DNA of 64,000 bases from Brachycybe producta (lineage: Eukaryota; Arthropoda; Diplopoda; Playtdesmida; Andrognathidae). Under the pieces are notes generated by a model that was not told the DNA's origin, did not search any database, and saw nothing but the letters and a program-made list of their open reading frames with translations. The translations under genes and the position numbers were made by a program. Of this stretch, positions 10,950 to 21,959 are shown piece by piece. The stretch is from positions 248,001 to 312,000 of the forward strand of contig JAUPFP010000099.1 in assembly GCA_036925085.1 (NCBI GenBank). Direction: 5' to 3'. The stretch's first letter is position 1. Every line of letters starts with the position of its first letter.

Positions 10950-11820
10950 GAAGTCAGAGTTGAACTTTGAAGTCGATGTTAAATTTCAATTTGAAGTTCA
11001 AGTTGAAGTTCAAGTTGAAGTTCAAGTTGAAGTTCAAGTTGAAGTCAAAGTTAAATTTCAAGTTGAATCTGAAGTTGAAGTTGAAGTTAAAGTTGAGTTT
11101 GAAGTTAAAGTTGAAGTTGAAGTTGAAGTTGAAGTTGAAGTTGAAGTTGAAGTTCAAGTTGAAGTTGAAGTTGAAGTTGAAGTTGAAGTTGAAGTTGAAG
11201 TTCAAGTTGAAGTTCAAGTTGAAGTTCAAGTTGAAGTTCAAGTTGAAGTTCAAGTTGAAGTTCAAGTTGAAGTTCAAGTTGAAGTTCAAGTTGAAGTTCA
11301 AGTTGAAGTTCAAGTTGAAGTTCAAGTTGAAGTACAAGTTGAAGTTCAAGTTGAAGTTCAACTTGAAGCTGAAGTTGAAGTTCAAGTAGAAGTCGAAGTT
11401 AAATTTCAAGTTGAGGTTGAAGTTGAAGTTGAAGTTGAAGTTGAAGTTCAAGTTGAAGTTCAAGTTGAAGTTCAAGTTTAAGTTGAAGTTCAAGTTGAAA
11501 TTCAAGTTGAAGTTCAAGTTGAAGTTCAAGTTGAAGTTCAAGTTGAAGTTCAAGTTGAAGTTCAAGTTGAAGTTCAAGTTGAAGTTCAAGTTGAAGTTCA
11601 AGTTGAAGTTCAAGTTGAAGTTCAAGTTGAAGTTCAAGTTCAAGTTCAAGTTGAAGTTCAAGTTGAAGTTCAAGTTGAAGTTCAAGTTGAAGTTCAAGTT
11701 GAAGTTCAAGTTGAAGTTCAAGTTGAAGTTCAAGTTGAAGTTCAAGTTGAAGTTCAAATTGAAGTTCAAGTTGAAGTTCAAGTTGAAGTTCAAGTTGAAG
11801 TTCAAGTTGAAGTTCAAGTT

Positions 11821-11862
11821 GACGTTCAAGTTGACGTTCAAGTTGACGTTCAAGTTGACGTT
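11821..11862. repeat. GACGTT quadruplet, copy 1
   Basis: Four GACGTT words at 11821, 11833, 11845 and 11857 alternate with CAAGTT. This clusters four CpG sites at 12-bp spacing in an otherwise CpG-poor array. Confidence 0.95.
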
Positions 11863-12696
11863 CAAGTTGAAGTTCAAGTTGAAGTTCAAGTTGAAGTTCA
11901 AGTTGAAGTTCAAGTTGAAGTTCAAATTGAAGTTCAAGTTGAAGTTCAAGTTGAAGTTCAAGTTGAAGTTCAAGTTGAAGTTCAAGTTGAAGTTCAAGTT
12001 GAAGTTCAAGTTGAAGTTCAAGTTGAAGTTCAAGTTGAAGTTCAAGTTGAAGTTCAAGTTGAAGTTCAAGTTAAAGTTCAAGTTGAAGTACAAGTTGAAG
12101 TTAAAGTTGAAATTGAAGTTGAAGCTGAAGTTGAAGTTAAAGTTGCAGTTAAACTTGAAGTTAAAATTGAAGTTGAAGTTAAAGTTGAAGTTGCAGTTGA
12201 AATTGCAGTTGACATTTAAGTTTAAGTTGAAGTTCAACTTGAAGCTGAAGTTGAAGTTCAAGTAGAAGTCGAAGTTAAATTTCAAGTTGAGGTTGAAGTT
12301 GAAGTTGAAGTTGAAGTTGAAGTTCAAGTTGAAGTTCAAGTTGAAGTTCAAGTTTAAGTTGAAGTTCAAGTTGAAATTCAAGTTGAAGTTCAAGTTGAAG
12401 TTCAAGTTGAAGTTCAAGTTGAAGTTCAAGTTGAAGTTCAAGTTGAAGTTCAAGTTGAAGTTCAAGTTGAAGTTCAAGTTGAAGTTCAAGTTGAAGTTCA
12501 AGTTGAAGTTCAAGTTCAAGTTCAAGTTGAAGTTCAAGTTGAAGTTCAAGTTGAAGTTCAAGTTGAAGTTCAAGTTGAAGTTCAAGTTGAAGTTCAAGTT
12601 GAAGTTCAAGTTGAAGTTCAAGTTGAAGTTCAAGTTGAAGTTCAAGTTGAAGTTCAAGTTGAAGTTCAAGTTGAAGTTCAAGTTGAAGTTCAAGTT

Positions 12697-12738
12697 GACG
12701 TTCAAGTTGACGTTCAAGTTGACGTTCAAGTTGACGTT
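12697..12738. repeat. GACGTT quadruplet, copy 2
   Basis: Words at 12697, 12709, 12721 and 12733, exactly 876 bp after copy 1. Confidence 0.95.
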
Positions 12739-13158
12739 CAAGTTGAAGTTCAAGTTGAAGTTCAAGTTGAAGTTCAAGTTGAAGTTCAAGTTGAAGTTCA
12801 AATTGAAGTTCAAGTTGAAGTTCAAGTTGAAGTTCAAGTTGAAGTTCAAGTTGAAGTTCAAGTTGAAGTTCAAGTTGAAGTTCAAGTTGAAGTTCAAGTT
12901 GAAGTTCAAGTTGAAGTTCAAGTTGAAGTTCAAGTTGAAGTTCAAGTTAAAGTTCAAGTTGAAGTACAAGTTGAAGTTAAAGTTGAAATTGAAGTTGAAG
13001 CTGAAGTTGAAGTTAAAGTTGCAGTTAAACTTGAAGTTAAAATTGAAGTTGAAGTTAAAGTTGAAGTTGCAGTTGAAATTGCAGTTGACATTTAAGTTTA
13101 AGTTGAAGTTGAAACTAAAGTTGAAGTTGAAGTTGAAGTTGAAGTTGAAGTTGAAATT

Positions 13159-13175
13159 GAGATGGAGTTATTGTT
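13159..13175. other. Register break -1 (GAGATG-GAGTTA-TTGTT), copy 1
   Basis: The words GAGATG and GAGTTA are followed by a five-base TTGTT. GAAGTT resumes at 13176, one base short. This is the most diverged spot in the array: GAGATG differs from GAAGTT at three positions. Confidence 0.93.
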
Positions 13176-14807
13176 GAAGTTAAAATTGAAGTTGAATGTG
13201 GATTTGAAGTTGAAGTTGAAGTTAAAGTTGAAGTTGAAGTTGAAGTTGAAGTTGAGGTTGAAGTTGAAGTTAAAGTTAAATTTGAGTTTGAAGTTGAAGT
13301 TGAAGTTGAAGTTGAAGTTGAAGTTGAAGTTGAAGTTCAATTTGAAGTTGAAGTTGAAGTTGAAGTTGAATTTGAAGTTGCATTTGAAGTTGAATTTGAA
13401 GTTGAAGTTAAAGTTGAAATTGAAGTTGAAGCTGAAGTTGAAGTTAAAGTTGCAGTTAAACTTGAAGTTAAAATTGAAGTTGAAGTTAAAGTTGAAGTTG
13501 CAGTTGAAATTGCAGTTGACATTTAAGTTTAAGTTGAAGTTGAAACTAAAGTTGAAGTTGAAGTTGAAGTTCAAGTTCTAGTTGAAGCAGAAGTTCAAGT
13601 TGAAGTTCAAGTTGAAGTTCAAGTTGAAGTTCAAGTTGAAGTTCAAGTTGAAGTTCAAGTTGAAGTTCAAGTTGAAGTTCAAGTTGAAGTTCAAGTTGAA
13701 GTTCAAGTTGAAGTTCAAGTTGAAGTTCAAGTTGAAGTTCAAGTTGAAGTTCAAGTTGAAGTTCAAGTTGAAGTTCAAGTTGAAGTTCAAGTTGAAGTTC
13801 AAGTTGAAGTTCAAGTTGAAGTTCAAGTTGAAGTTCAAGTTGAAGTTCAAGTTGAAGTTCAATTTGAAGTTCAAGTTGAAGTACAAGTTGAAGTTCAAGT
13901 TGAAGTTCAAGTTGAAGCTGAAGTTGAAGTTCAAGTAGAAGTCGAAGTTAAATTTCAAGTTGAGGTTGAAGTTGAAGTTCAAGTTCAAGTTGAAGTTCAA
14001 GTTGAAGTTCAAGTTGAAGTTCAAGTTGAAGTTCAAATTGAAGTTCAAGTTGAAGTTCAAGTTGAAGTTCAAGTTGAAGTTCAAGTTGAAGTTCAAGTTG
14101 AAGTTCAAGTTGAAGTTCAAGTTGAAGTTCAAGTTGAAGTTCAAGTTGAAGTTCAAGTTGAAGTTCAAGTTGAAGTTCAAGTTAAAGTTCAAGTTGAAGT
14201 ACAAGTTGAAGTTAAAGTTGAAATTGAAGTTGAAGCTGAAGTTGAAGTTAAAGTTGCAGTTAAACTTGAAGTTAAAATTGAAGTTGAAGTTAAAGTTGAA
14301 GTTGCAGTTGAAATTGCAGTTGACATTTAAGTTTAAGTTGAAGTTCAACTTGAAGCTGAAGTTGAAGTTCAAGTAGAAGTCGAAGTTAAATTTCAAGTTG
14401 AGGTTGAAGTTGAAGTTGAAGTTGAAGTTGAAGTTCAAGTTGAAGTTCAAGTTGAAGTTCAAGTTTAAGTTGAAGTTCAAGTTGAAATTCAAGTTGAAGT
14501 TCAAGTTGAAGTTCAAGTTGAAGTTCAAGTTGAAGTTCAAGTTGAAGTTCAAGTTGAAGTTCAAGTTGAAGTTCAAGTTGAAGTTCAAGTTGAAGTTCAA
14601 GTTGAAGTTCAAGTTGAAGTTCAAGTTCAAGTTCAAGTTGAAGTTCAAGTTGAAGTTCAAGTTGAAGTTCAAGTTGAAGTTCAAGTTGAAGTTCAAGTTG
14701 AAGTTCAAGTTGAAGTTCAAGTTGAAGTTCAAGTTGAAGTTCAAGTTGAAGTTCAAGTTGAAGTTCAAGTTGAAGTTCAAGTTGAAGTTCAAGTTGAAGT
14801 TCAAGTT

Positions 14808-14849
14808 GACGTTCAAGTTGACGTTCAAGTTGACGTTCAAGTTGACGTT
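14808..14849. repeat. GACGTT quadruplet, copy 3
   Basis: It starts 2,111 bp after copy 2, matching the spacing of the TTCTAG and CAACTT landmarks. Confidence 0.95.
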
Positions 14850-15269
14850 CAAGTTGAAGTTCAAGTTGAAGTTCAAGTTGAAGTTCAAGTTGAAGTTCAA
14901 GTTGAAGTTCAAATTGAAGTTCAAGTTGAAGTTCAAGTTGAAGTTCAAGTTGAAGTTCAAGTTGAAGTTCAAGTTGAAGTTCAAGTTGAAGTTCAAGTTG
15001 AAGTTCAAGTTGAAGTTCAAGTTGAAGTTCAAGTTGAAGTTCAAGTTGAAGTTCAAGTTAAAGTTCAAGTTGAAGTACAAGTTGAAGTTAAAGTTGAAAT
15101 TGAAGTTGAAGCTGAAGTTGAAGTTAAAGTTGCAGTTAAACTTGAAGTTAAAATTGAAGTTGAAGTTAAAGTTGAAGTTGCAGTTGAAATTGCAGTTGAC
15201 ATTTAAGTTTAAGTTGAAGTTGAAACTAAAGTTGAAGTTGAAGTTGAAGTTGAAGTTGAAGTTGAAATT

Positions 15270-15286
15270 GAGATGGAGTTATTGTT
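15270..15286. other. Register break -1, copy 2
   Basis: Same words as at 13159, displaced by exactly 2,111 bp, so inherited by HOR duplication rather than arising again. Confidence 0.93.
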
Positions 15287-16762
15287 GAAGTTAAAATTGA
15301 AGTTGAATGTGGATTTGAAGTTGAAGTTGAAGTTAAAGTTGAAGTTGAAGTTGAAGTTGAAGTTGAGGTTGAAGTTGAAGTTAAAGTTAAATTTGAGTTT
15401 GAAGTTGAAGTTGAAGTTGAAGTTGAAGTTGAAGTTGAAGTTGAAGTTCAATTTGAAGTTGAAGTTGAAGTTGAAGTTGAATTTGAAGTTGCATTTGAAG
15501 TTGAATTTGAAGTTGAAGTTAAAGTTGAAATTGAAGTTGAAGCTGAAGTTGAAGTTAAAGTTGCAGTTAAACTTGAAGTTAAAATTGAAGTTGAAGTTAA
15601 AGTTGAAGTTGCAGTTGAAATTGCAGTTGACATTTAAGTTTAAGTTGAAGTTGAAACTAAAGTTGAAGTTGAAGTTGAAGTTCAAGTTCTAGTTGAAGCA
15701 GAAGTTCAAGTTGAAGTTCAAGTTGAAGTTCAAGTTGAAGTTCAAGTTGAAGTTCAAGTTGAAGTTCAAGTTGAAGTTCAAGTTGAAGTTCAAGTTGAAG
15801 TTCAAGTTGAAGTTCAAGTTGAAGTTCAAGTTGAAGTTCAAGTTGAAGTTCAAGTTGAAGTTCAAGTTGAAGTTCAAGTTGAAGTTCAAGTTGAAGTTCA
15901 AGTTGAAGTTCAAGTTGAAGTTCAAGTTGAAGTTCAAGTTGAAGTTCAAGTTGAAGTTCAAGTTGAAGTTCAATTTGAAGTTCAAGTTGAAGTACAAGTT
16001 GAAGTTCAAGTTGAAGTTCAAGTTGAAGCTGAAGTTGAAGTTCAAGTAGAAGTCGAAGTTAAATTTCAAGTTGAGGTTGAAGTTGAAGTTCAAGTTCAAG
16101 TTGAAGTTCAAGTTGAAGTTCAAGTTGAAGTTCAAGTTGAAGTTCAAGTTGAAGTTCAAGTTGAAGTTCAAGTTGAAGTTCAAGTTGAAGTTCAAGTTGA
16201 AGTTCAAGTTGAAGTTCAAGTTGAAGTTCAAGTTGAATTTCAAGTTGAAGTTCAAGTTGAAGTACAAGTTGAAGTTCAAGTTGAAGTTCAACTTGAAGCT
16301 GAAGTTGAAGTTCAAGTAGAAGTCGAAGTTAAATTTCAAGTTGAGGTTGAAGTTGAAGTTGAAGTTGAAGTTGAAGTTCAAGTTGAAGTTCAAGTTGAAG
16401 TTCAAGTTTAAGTTGAAGTTCAAGTTGAAATTCAAGTTGAAGTTCAAGTTGAAGTTCAAGTTGAAGTTCAAGTTGAAGTTCAAGTTGAAGTTCAAGTTGA
16501 AGTTCAAGTTGAAGTTCAAGTTGAAGTTCAAGTTGAAGTTCAAGTTGAAGTTCAAGTTGAAGTTCAAGTTGAAGTTCAAGTTCAAGTTCAAGTTGAAGTT
16601 CAAGTTGAAGTTCAAGTTGAAGTTCAAGTTGAAGTTCAAGTTGAAGTTCAAGTTGAAGTTCAAGTTGAAGTTCAAGTTGAAGTTCAAGTTGAAGTTCAAG
16701 TTGAAGTTCAAGTTGAAGTTCAAGTTGAAGTTCAAGTTGAAGTTCAAGTTGAAGTTCAAGTT

Positions 16763-16804
16763 GACGTTCAAGTTGACGTTCAAGTTGACGTTCAAGTTGA
16801 CGTT
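16763..16804. repeat. GACGTT quadruplet, copy 4
   Basis: It starts 1,955 bp after copy 3. This is 12 bp more than the CAACTT spacing, so one 12-mer was gained between the landmarks. Confidence 0.93.
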
Positions 16805-17224
16805 CAAGTTGAAGTTCAAGTTGAAGTTCAAGTTGAAGTTCAAGTTGAAGTTCAAATTGAAGTTCAAATTGAAGTTCAAGTTGAAGTTCAAGTTGAAGTT
16901 CAAGTTGAAGTTCAAGTTGAAGTTCAAGTTGAAGTTCAAGTTGAAGTTCAAGTTGAAGTTCAAGTTGAAGTTCAAGTTGAAGTTCAAGTTGAAGTTCAAG
17001 TTGAAGTTCAAGTTAAAGTTCAAGTTGAAGTACAAGTTGAAGTTAAAGTTGAAATTGAAGTTGAAGCTGAAGTTGAAGTTAAAGTTGCAGTTAAACTTGA
17101 AGTTAAAATTGAAGTTGAAGTTAAAGTTGAAGTTGCAGTTGAAATTGCAGTTGACATTTAAGTTTAAGTTGAAGTTGAAACTAAAGTTGAAGTTGAAGTT
17201 GAAGTTGAAGTTGAAGTTGAAATT

Positions 17225-17241
17225 GAGATGGAGTTATTGTT
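17225..17241. other. Register break -1, copy 3
   Basis: Same words, 1,955 bp after copy 2. Confidence 0.93.
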
Positions 17242-18201
17242 GAAGTTAAAATTGAAGTTGAATGTGGATTTGAAGTTGAAGTTGAAGTTAAAGTTGAAGT
17301 TGAAGTTGAAGTTGAAGTTGAGGTTGAAGTTGAAGTTAAAGTTAAAGTTGAGTTTGAAGTTGAAGTTGAAGTTGAAGTTGAAGTTGAAGTTGAAGTTGAA
17401 GTTCAATTTGAAGTTGAAGTTGAAGTTGAAGTTGAATTTGAAGTTGCATTTGAAGTTGAATTTGAAGTTGAATTTGAAGTTGAAGTTAAAGTTGAAATTG
17501 AAGTTGAAGCTGAAGTTGAAGTTAAAGTTGCAGTTAAACTTGAAGTTAAAATTGAAGTTGAAGTTAAAGTTGAAGTTGCAGTTGAAATTGCAGTTGACAT
17601 TTAAGTTTAAGTTGAAGTTGAAACTAAAGTTGAAGTTGAAGTTCAAGTTCAAGTTCTAGTTGAAGCAGAAGTTCAAGTTGAAGTTCAAGTTGAAGTTCAA
17701 GTTGAAGTTCAAGTTGAAGTTCAAGTTGAAGTTCAAGTTGAAGTTCAAGTTGAAGTTCAAGTTGAAGTTCAAGTTGAAGTTCAAGTTGAAGTTCAAGTTG
17801 AAGTTCAAGTTGAAGTTCAAGTTGAAGTTCAAGTTGAAGTTCAAGTTGAAGTTCAAGTTGAAGTTCAAGTTGAAGTTCAAGTTGAAGTTCAAGTTGAAGT
17901 TCAAGTTGAAGTTCAAGTTGAAGTTCAATTTGAAGTTCAAGTTGAAGTACAAGTTGAAGTTCAAGTTGAAGTTCAAGTTGAAGCTGAAGTTGAAGTTCAA
18001 GTAGAAGTCGAAGTTAAATTTCAAGTTGAGGTTGAAGTTGAAGTTCAAGTTCAAGTTGAAGTTCAAGTTGAAGTTCAAGTTGAAGTTCAAGTTGAAGTTC
18101 AAGTTGAAGTTCAAGTTGAAGTTCAAGTTGAAGTTCAAGTTGAAGTCGAAGTTAAATTTCAAGTTGAATCTGAAGTTGAAGTTAAAGTTGAAGTTGAAGT
18201 T

Positions 18202-20459
18202 GAAGTCAGAGTTGAACTTTGAAGTCGATGTTAAATTTCAAGTTGAAGTTCAAGTTGAAGTCAAAGTTAAATTTCAAGTTGAACCTGAAGTTGAATTTGA
18301 AGTTGAAGTTAAAGTTGAAGTTGAAGTTGAAGTTCAAGTTGAAGTTCAAGTTGAAGTTCAAGTTAAAGTTCAAGTTGAAGTACAAGTTGAAGTTCAAGTT
18401 GAAGTTCAAGTTGAAGTTCAAGTTGAAGTTCAAGTTGAAGTTCAAGTTGAAGTTCAAGTTGAAGTTCAAGTTGAAGTTCAAGTTGAAGTTCAAGTTGAAG
18501 TTCAAGTTGAAGTTCAAGTTGAAGTTCAAGTTAAAGTTCAAGTTGAAGTTCAAGTTGAAGTTCAAGTTGAAATTCAAGTTGAAGTTCAAGTTGAAGTTCA
18601 AGTTGAAGTTCAAGTTGAAGTTCAAGTTGAAGTTCAAGTTGAAATTCAAGTTGAAGTTCAAGTTGAAGTTCAAGTTGAAGTTCAAGTTGAAGTTCAAGTT
18701 GAAGTTCAAGTTGAAGTTTAAGTTGAAGTTCAAGTTGAAGTTCAAGTTGAAGTTCAAGTTGAAGTTCAAGTTGAAGTACAAGTTGAAGTTCAAGTTGAAG
18801 TTCAAGTTGAAGTTCAAGTTGAAGTTCAAGTTGAAGTTCAAGTTGAAGTTCAAGTTGAAGTCGAAGTTAAATTTCAAGTTGAGGTTGAAGTTGAAGTTGA
18901 AGTTGAAGTTGAAATTGAAGTTGAAGTTGAAGTTGTAGTTAAAGTTGAATTTGAATTTGCAGTTTAATTTGAAATTAAAGTTGAAGCTGAAGTTGAAGTT
19001 AAAGTTGAAGTTGAATTTGAAGTTAAAGTTGAATTTGAATTTGAAGTTGAATTTGAAGTTGAAGTTAAAGTTGAATTTGATAATGAAGTTGAAGTTGAAT
19101 TTGCAGTTGAAATTTAAGTTTAAGTTGAAGTTGAAACTAAAGTTGAAGTTGAAGTTGAAGTTGAAGGTGAATTTGAAGTTGAAGTTGAAGGTGAATTTGA
19201 AGTTGAAGTTGAAGTTAAAGTTGAAGTTAAAGTTAAAGTTGAGTTTGAAGTTAAAGTTGAAGTTGCATTTGAAATTGCAGTTGACATTTAAGTTTAAATT
19301 GAAGTTGAAACTAAAGTTGAAGTTGAAGTTGAAGTTGAAGTTGAAGGTGAATTTGAAGTTAAAGTTGAAGTTCAAGTTTAAGTTTAAGTTGAAGTTCAAG
19401 TTGAAGTTCAAGTTGAAGTTCAAGTTGAAGTTGAAGTTCAAGTTAAAGTTGAGTTTGAAGTTGAAGTTGAAGTTGAAGTTGAAGTTGATGTTGAAGTTGA
19501 ATTCAGAGTTGAAGTTGAAGTCGAAGTTAAATTTCAAGTTGAAGCTGAAGTTCAAGTTGATGTTCAAGTTGAAGTTCAAGTTGAAGTTCAAGTTGAAGTT
19601 CAAGTTGAAGTCGAAGTTAAATTTCAAGTTGAATCTGAAGTTGAAGTTAAAGTTGAAGTTGAAGTTGAAGTCAGAGTTGAACTTTGAAGTCGATGTTAAA
19701 TTTTAAGTTGAAGTTCAAGTTGAAGTTCAAGTTGAAGTTCAAGTTGAAGTCGAAGTTAAATTTCAAGTTGAATCTGAAGTTGAAGTTGAAATTGAAGTTG
19801 AAGTTGAAGTTGAAGTTGAAGTTGAAGTTAAAGTTGAGTTTGAAGTTGAAGTTGAAGTTGAAGTTGATGTTGAAGTTGAATTCAGAGTTGAAGTTGTAGT
19901 CGAAGTTAAATTTCAAGTTGAAGCTGAAGTTCAAGTTGATGTTCAAGTTGAAGTTCAAGTTTAAGTTGAAGTTCAAGTTCAAGTTGAAGTTCAAGTTGAA
20001 GTTCATGTTGAAGTTCAAGTTGAAGTTCAAGTTGAAGTTCAAGTTAAAGTTCAAGTTGAAGTTCAAGTTGAAGTTCAAGTTGAAGTTCAAGTTGAAGTTC
20101 AAGTTGAAGTTCAAGTTGAAGTACAAGTTGAAGTTCAAGTTGAAGTTCAAGTTGAAGTTCAAGTTGAAGTCGAAGTTAAATTTCAAGTTGAGGTTGAAGT
20201 TGAAGTTGAAGTTGAAGTTGAAGTTGAAGTTGAAATTGAAGTTGAAGTTGAAGTTGAAGTTGAATTTGAAGTTAAAGTTGACTTTGAAGTTGAAGTTGAA
20301 GTTGAAGTTAATGTTGAAGTTGCAGTTAAAGTTGAAGTTGAGTTTGAAGTTAAAGTTGAAGTTGAAGTTGAAGTTGATGTTGAAGTTGAATTCAGAGTTG
20401 AAGTTGAAGTCGAAGTTAAATTTCAAGTTGAAGCTGAAGTTCAAGTTGATGTTCAAGTT
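18202..20459. repeat. Transition domain between left and right subfamilies
   Basis: It starts at the last type 1a junction. After a 12-mer-rich stretch (18,330-18,860), roughly 18,880-19,370 is almost CAAGTT-free and variant-rich, with GAAGGT-GAATTT words, GATAAT at 19079 (first in the window) and GACATTTAA at 19283. The first type 3 junction is at 19667. EcoRI sites reappear at 19499, 19878 and 20388 after a gap since 7061. The 19667-20459 segment is the same kind of unit as 28151-28937. Confidence 0.85.
19667..19704. repeat. Junction element J, type 3 (representative)
   Basis: The tail is GATGTTAAATTTT, with the final C of type 1 replaced by T. There are 25 copies, starting at 19667, 20460, 24001, 26240, 26871, 27760, 28151, 28938, 29341, 30128, 33687, 35926, 36545, 37440, 39823, 40442, 41337, 43720, 44339, 45222, 60773, 61404, 62275, 62666 and 63525. 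None lies left of 19.6 kb. Confidence 0.95.
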
Positions 20460-20639
20460 GAAGTCAGAGTTGAACTTTGAAGTCGATGTTAAATTTTAAG
20501 TTGAAGTTCAAGTTGAAGTTCAAGTTGAAGTTGAAGTTGAAGTTCAAGTTGAAGTTCAAGTTGAAGTCGAAGTTAAATTTCAAGTTGAATCTGAAGTTGA
20601 AGTTGAAATTGAAGTTGAAGTTGAAGTTGAATTTGAAGT

Positions 20640-20702
20640 TGAATTTGAAGTTGAATTTGAAGTTGAATTTGAAGTTGAAGTTAAAGTTGAATTTGATAAT
20701 GA
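20640..20702. repeat. GAATTT/GATAAT module (representative of 12)
   Basis: Alternating GAATTT and GAAGTT words, then AAAGTT-GAATTT-GATAAT-GAAGTT. GATAAT starts at 19079, 20695, 23581, 25814, 30351, 33261, 35488, 49214, 52106, 55131, 60329 and 63664. It is absent from 1-19 kb and from the 3,897-bp HOR copies, except at the start of copy 1's parent block. Confidence 0.93.
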
Positions 20703-21959
20703 AGTTCAAGTTGAAGTTCAAGTTGAAGTTCAAGTTGAAGTACAAGTTGAAGTTCAAATTGAAGTTCAAGTTGAAGTACAAGTTGAAGTTCAAGTTGAAG
20801 TTCAAGTTGAAGTTCAAGTTGAAGTTCAAGTTGAAGTTCAAGTTGAAGTTCAAGTTGAAGTTCAAGTTGAAGTTCAAGTTGAAGTTCAAGTTGAAGTTCA
20901 AGTTGAAGTTCAAGTTGAAGTTCAAGTTGAAGTTCAAGTTGAAGTTCAAGTTGAAGTTCAAGTTGAAGTTCAAGTTGAAGTTCAAGTTGAAGTTCAAGTT
21001 GAAGTTCAAGTTGAAGTTCAAGTTGAAGTTCAAGTTGTAGTTCAAGTTGAAGTTCAAGTTGAAGTTCAAGTTGAAGTTCAAGTTGAAGTTCAAGTTGAAG
21101 TTCAAGTTGAAGTTCAAGTTGAAGTTCAAGTTGACGTTCAAGTTGACATTCAAGTTGAAGTTCAAGTTGAAGTTCAAGTTGAAGTTCAAGTTGAAGTTCA
21201 AGTTGAAGTTCAAGTTGAAGTTCAAGTTGAAGTTCAAATTGAAGTTCAAGTTGAAGTTCAAGTTGAAGTTCAAGTTGAAGTTCAAGTTGAAGTTCAAGTT
21301 GAAGTTCAAGTTGAAGTTCAAGTTGAAGTTCAAGTTGAAGTTCAAGTTGAAGTTCAAGTTGAAGTTGAAGTTGAAGTTGAAGTTCAAGTTGAAGTTCAAG
21401 TTGAAGTTCAAGTTGAAGTTCAAGTTAAAGTTCAAGTTGAAGTACAAGTTGAAGTTAAAGTTGAAATTGAAGTTGAAGCGGAAGTTGAAGTTAAAGTTGC
21501 AGTTAAACTTGAAGTTAAAATTGAAGTTGAAGTTAAAGTTGAAGTTGCAGTTGAAATTGCAGTTGACATTTAAGTTTAAGTTGAAGTTGAAACTAAAGTT
21601 GAAGTTGAATGTGAATTTGAAGTTGAAGTTGAAGTTAAAGTTGAAGTTGAAGTTGAAGTTGAAGTTGAGGTTGAAGTTGAAGTTAAAGTTAAAGTTGAGT
21701 TTGAAGTTGAAGTTGAAGTTGAAGTTGAAGTTGAATTTGAAGTTGAAGTTGAAGTTGAAGTTGAATTTGAAGTTGCATTTGAAGTTGAATTTGAAGTTGA
21801 AGTTAAAGTTGAAATTGAAGTTGAATCTGAAGTTGAAGTTAAAGTTGCAGTTAAACTTGAAGTTAAAATTGAAGTTGAAGTTAAAGTTGAAGTTGCAGTT
21901 GAAATTGCAGTTGACATTTAAGTTTAAGTTGAAGTTGAAACTAAAGTTGAAGTTGAAGT

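Larger units (their letters stand above)
10950..18201. repeat. Junction-free 7.25-kb domain of 0.88-2.1-kb HORs
   Basis: No junction element occurs between the type 1b copy at 10950 and the type 1a copy at 18202. CAACTT landmarks at 11359, 12235, 14346 and 16289 delimit copies of 876, 2,111 and 1,943 bp plus a partial. TTCTAG at 13576, 15687 and 17654 gives spacings of 2,111 and 1,967. The 1,943-bp copy lacks 168 bp (28 hexamers) containing the GACATTTAA module present at 14322. Each full copy carries a GACGTT quadruplet and one -1 register break. Confidence 0.92.
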
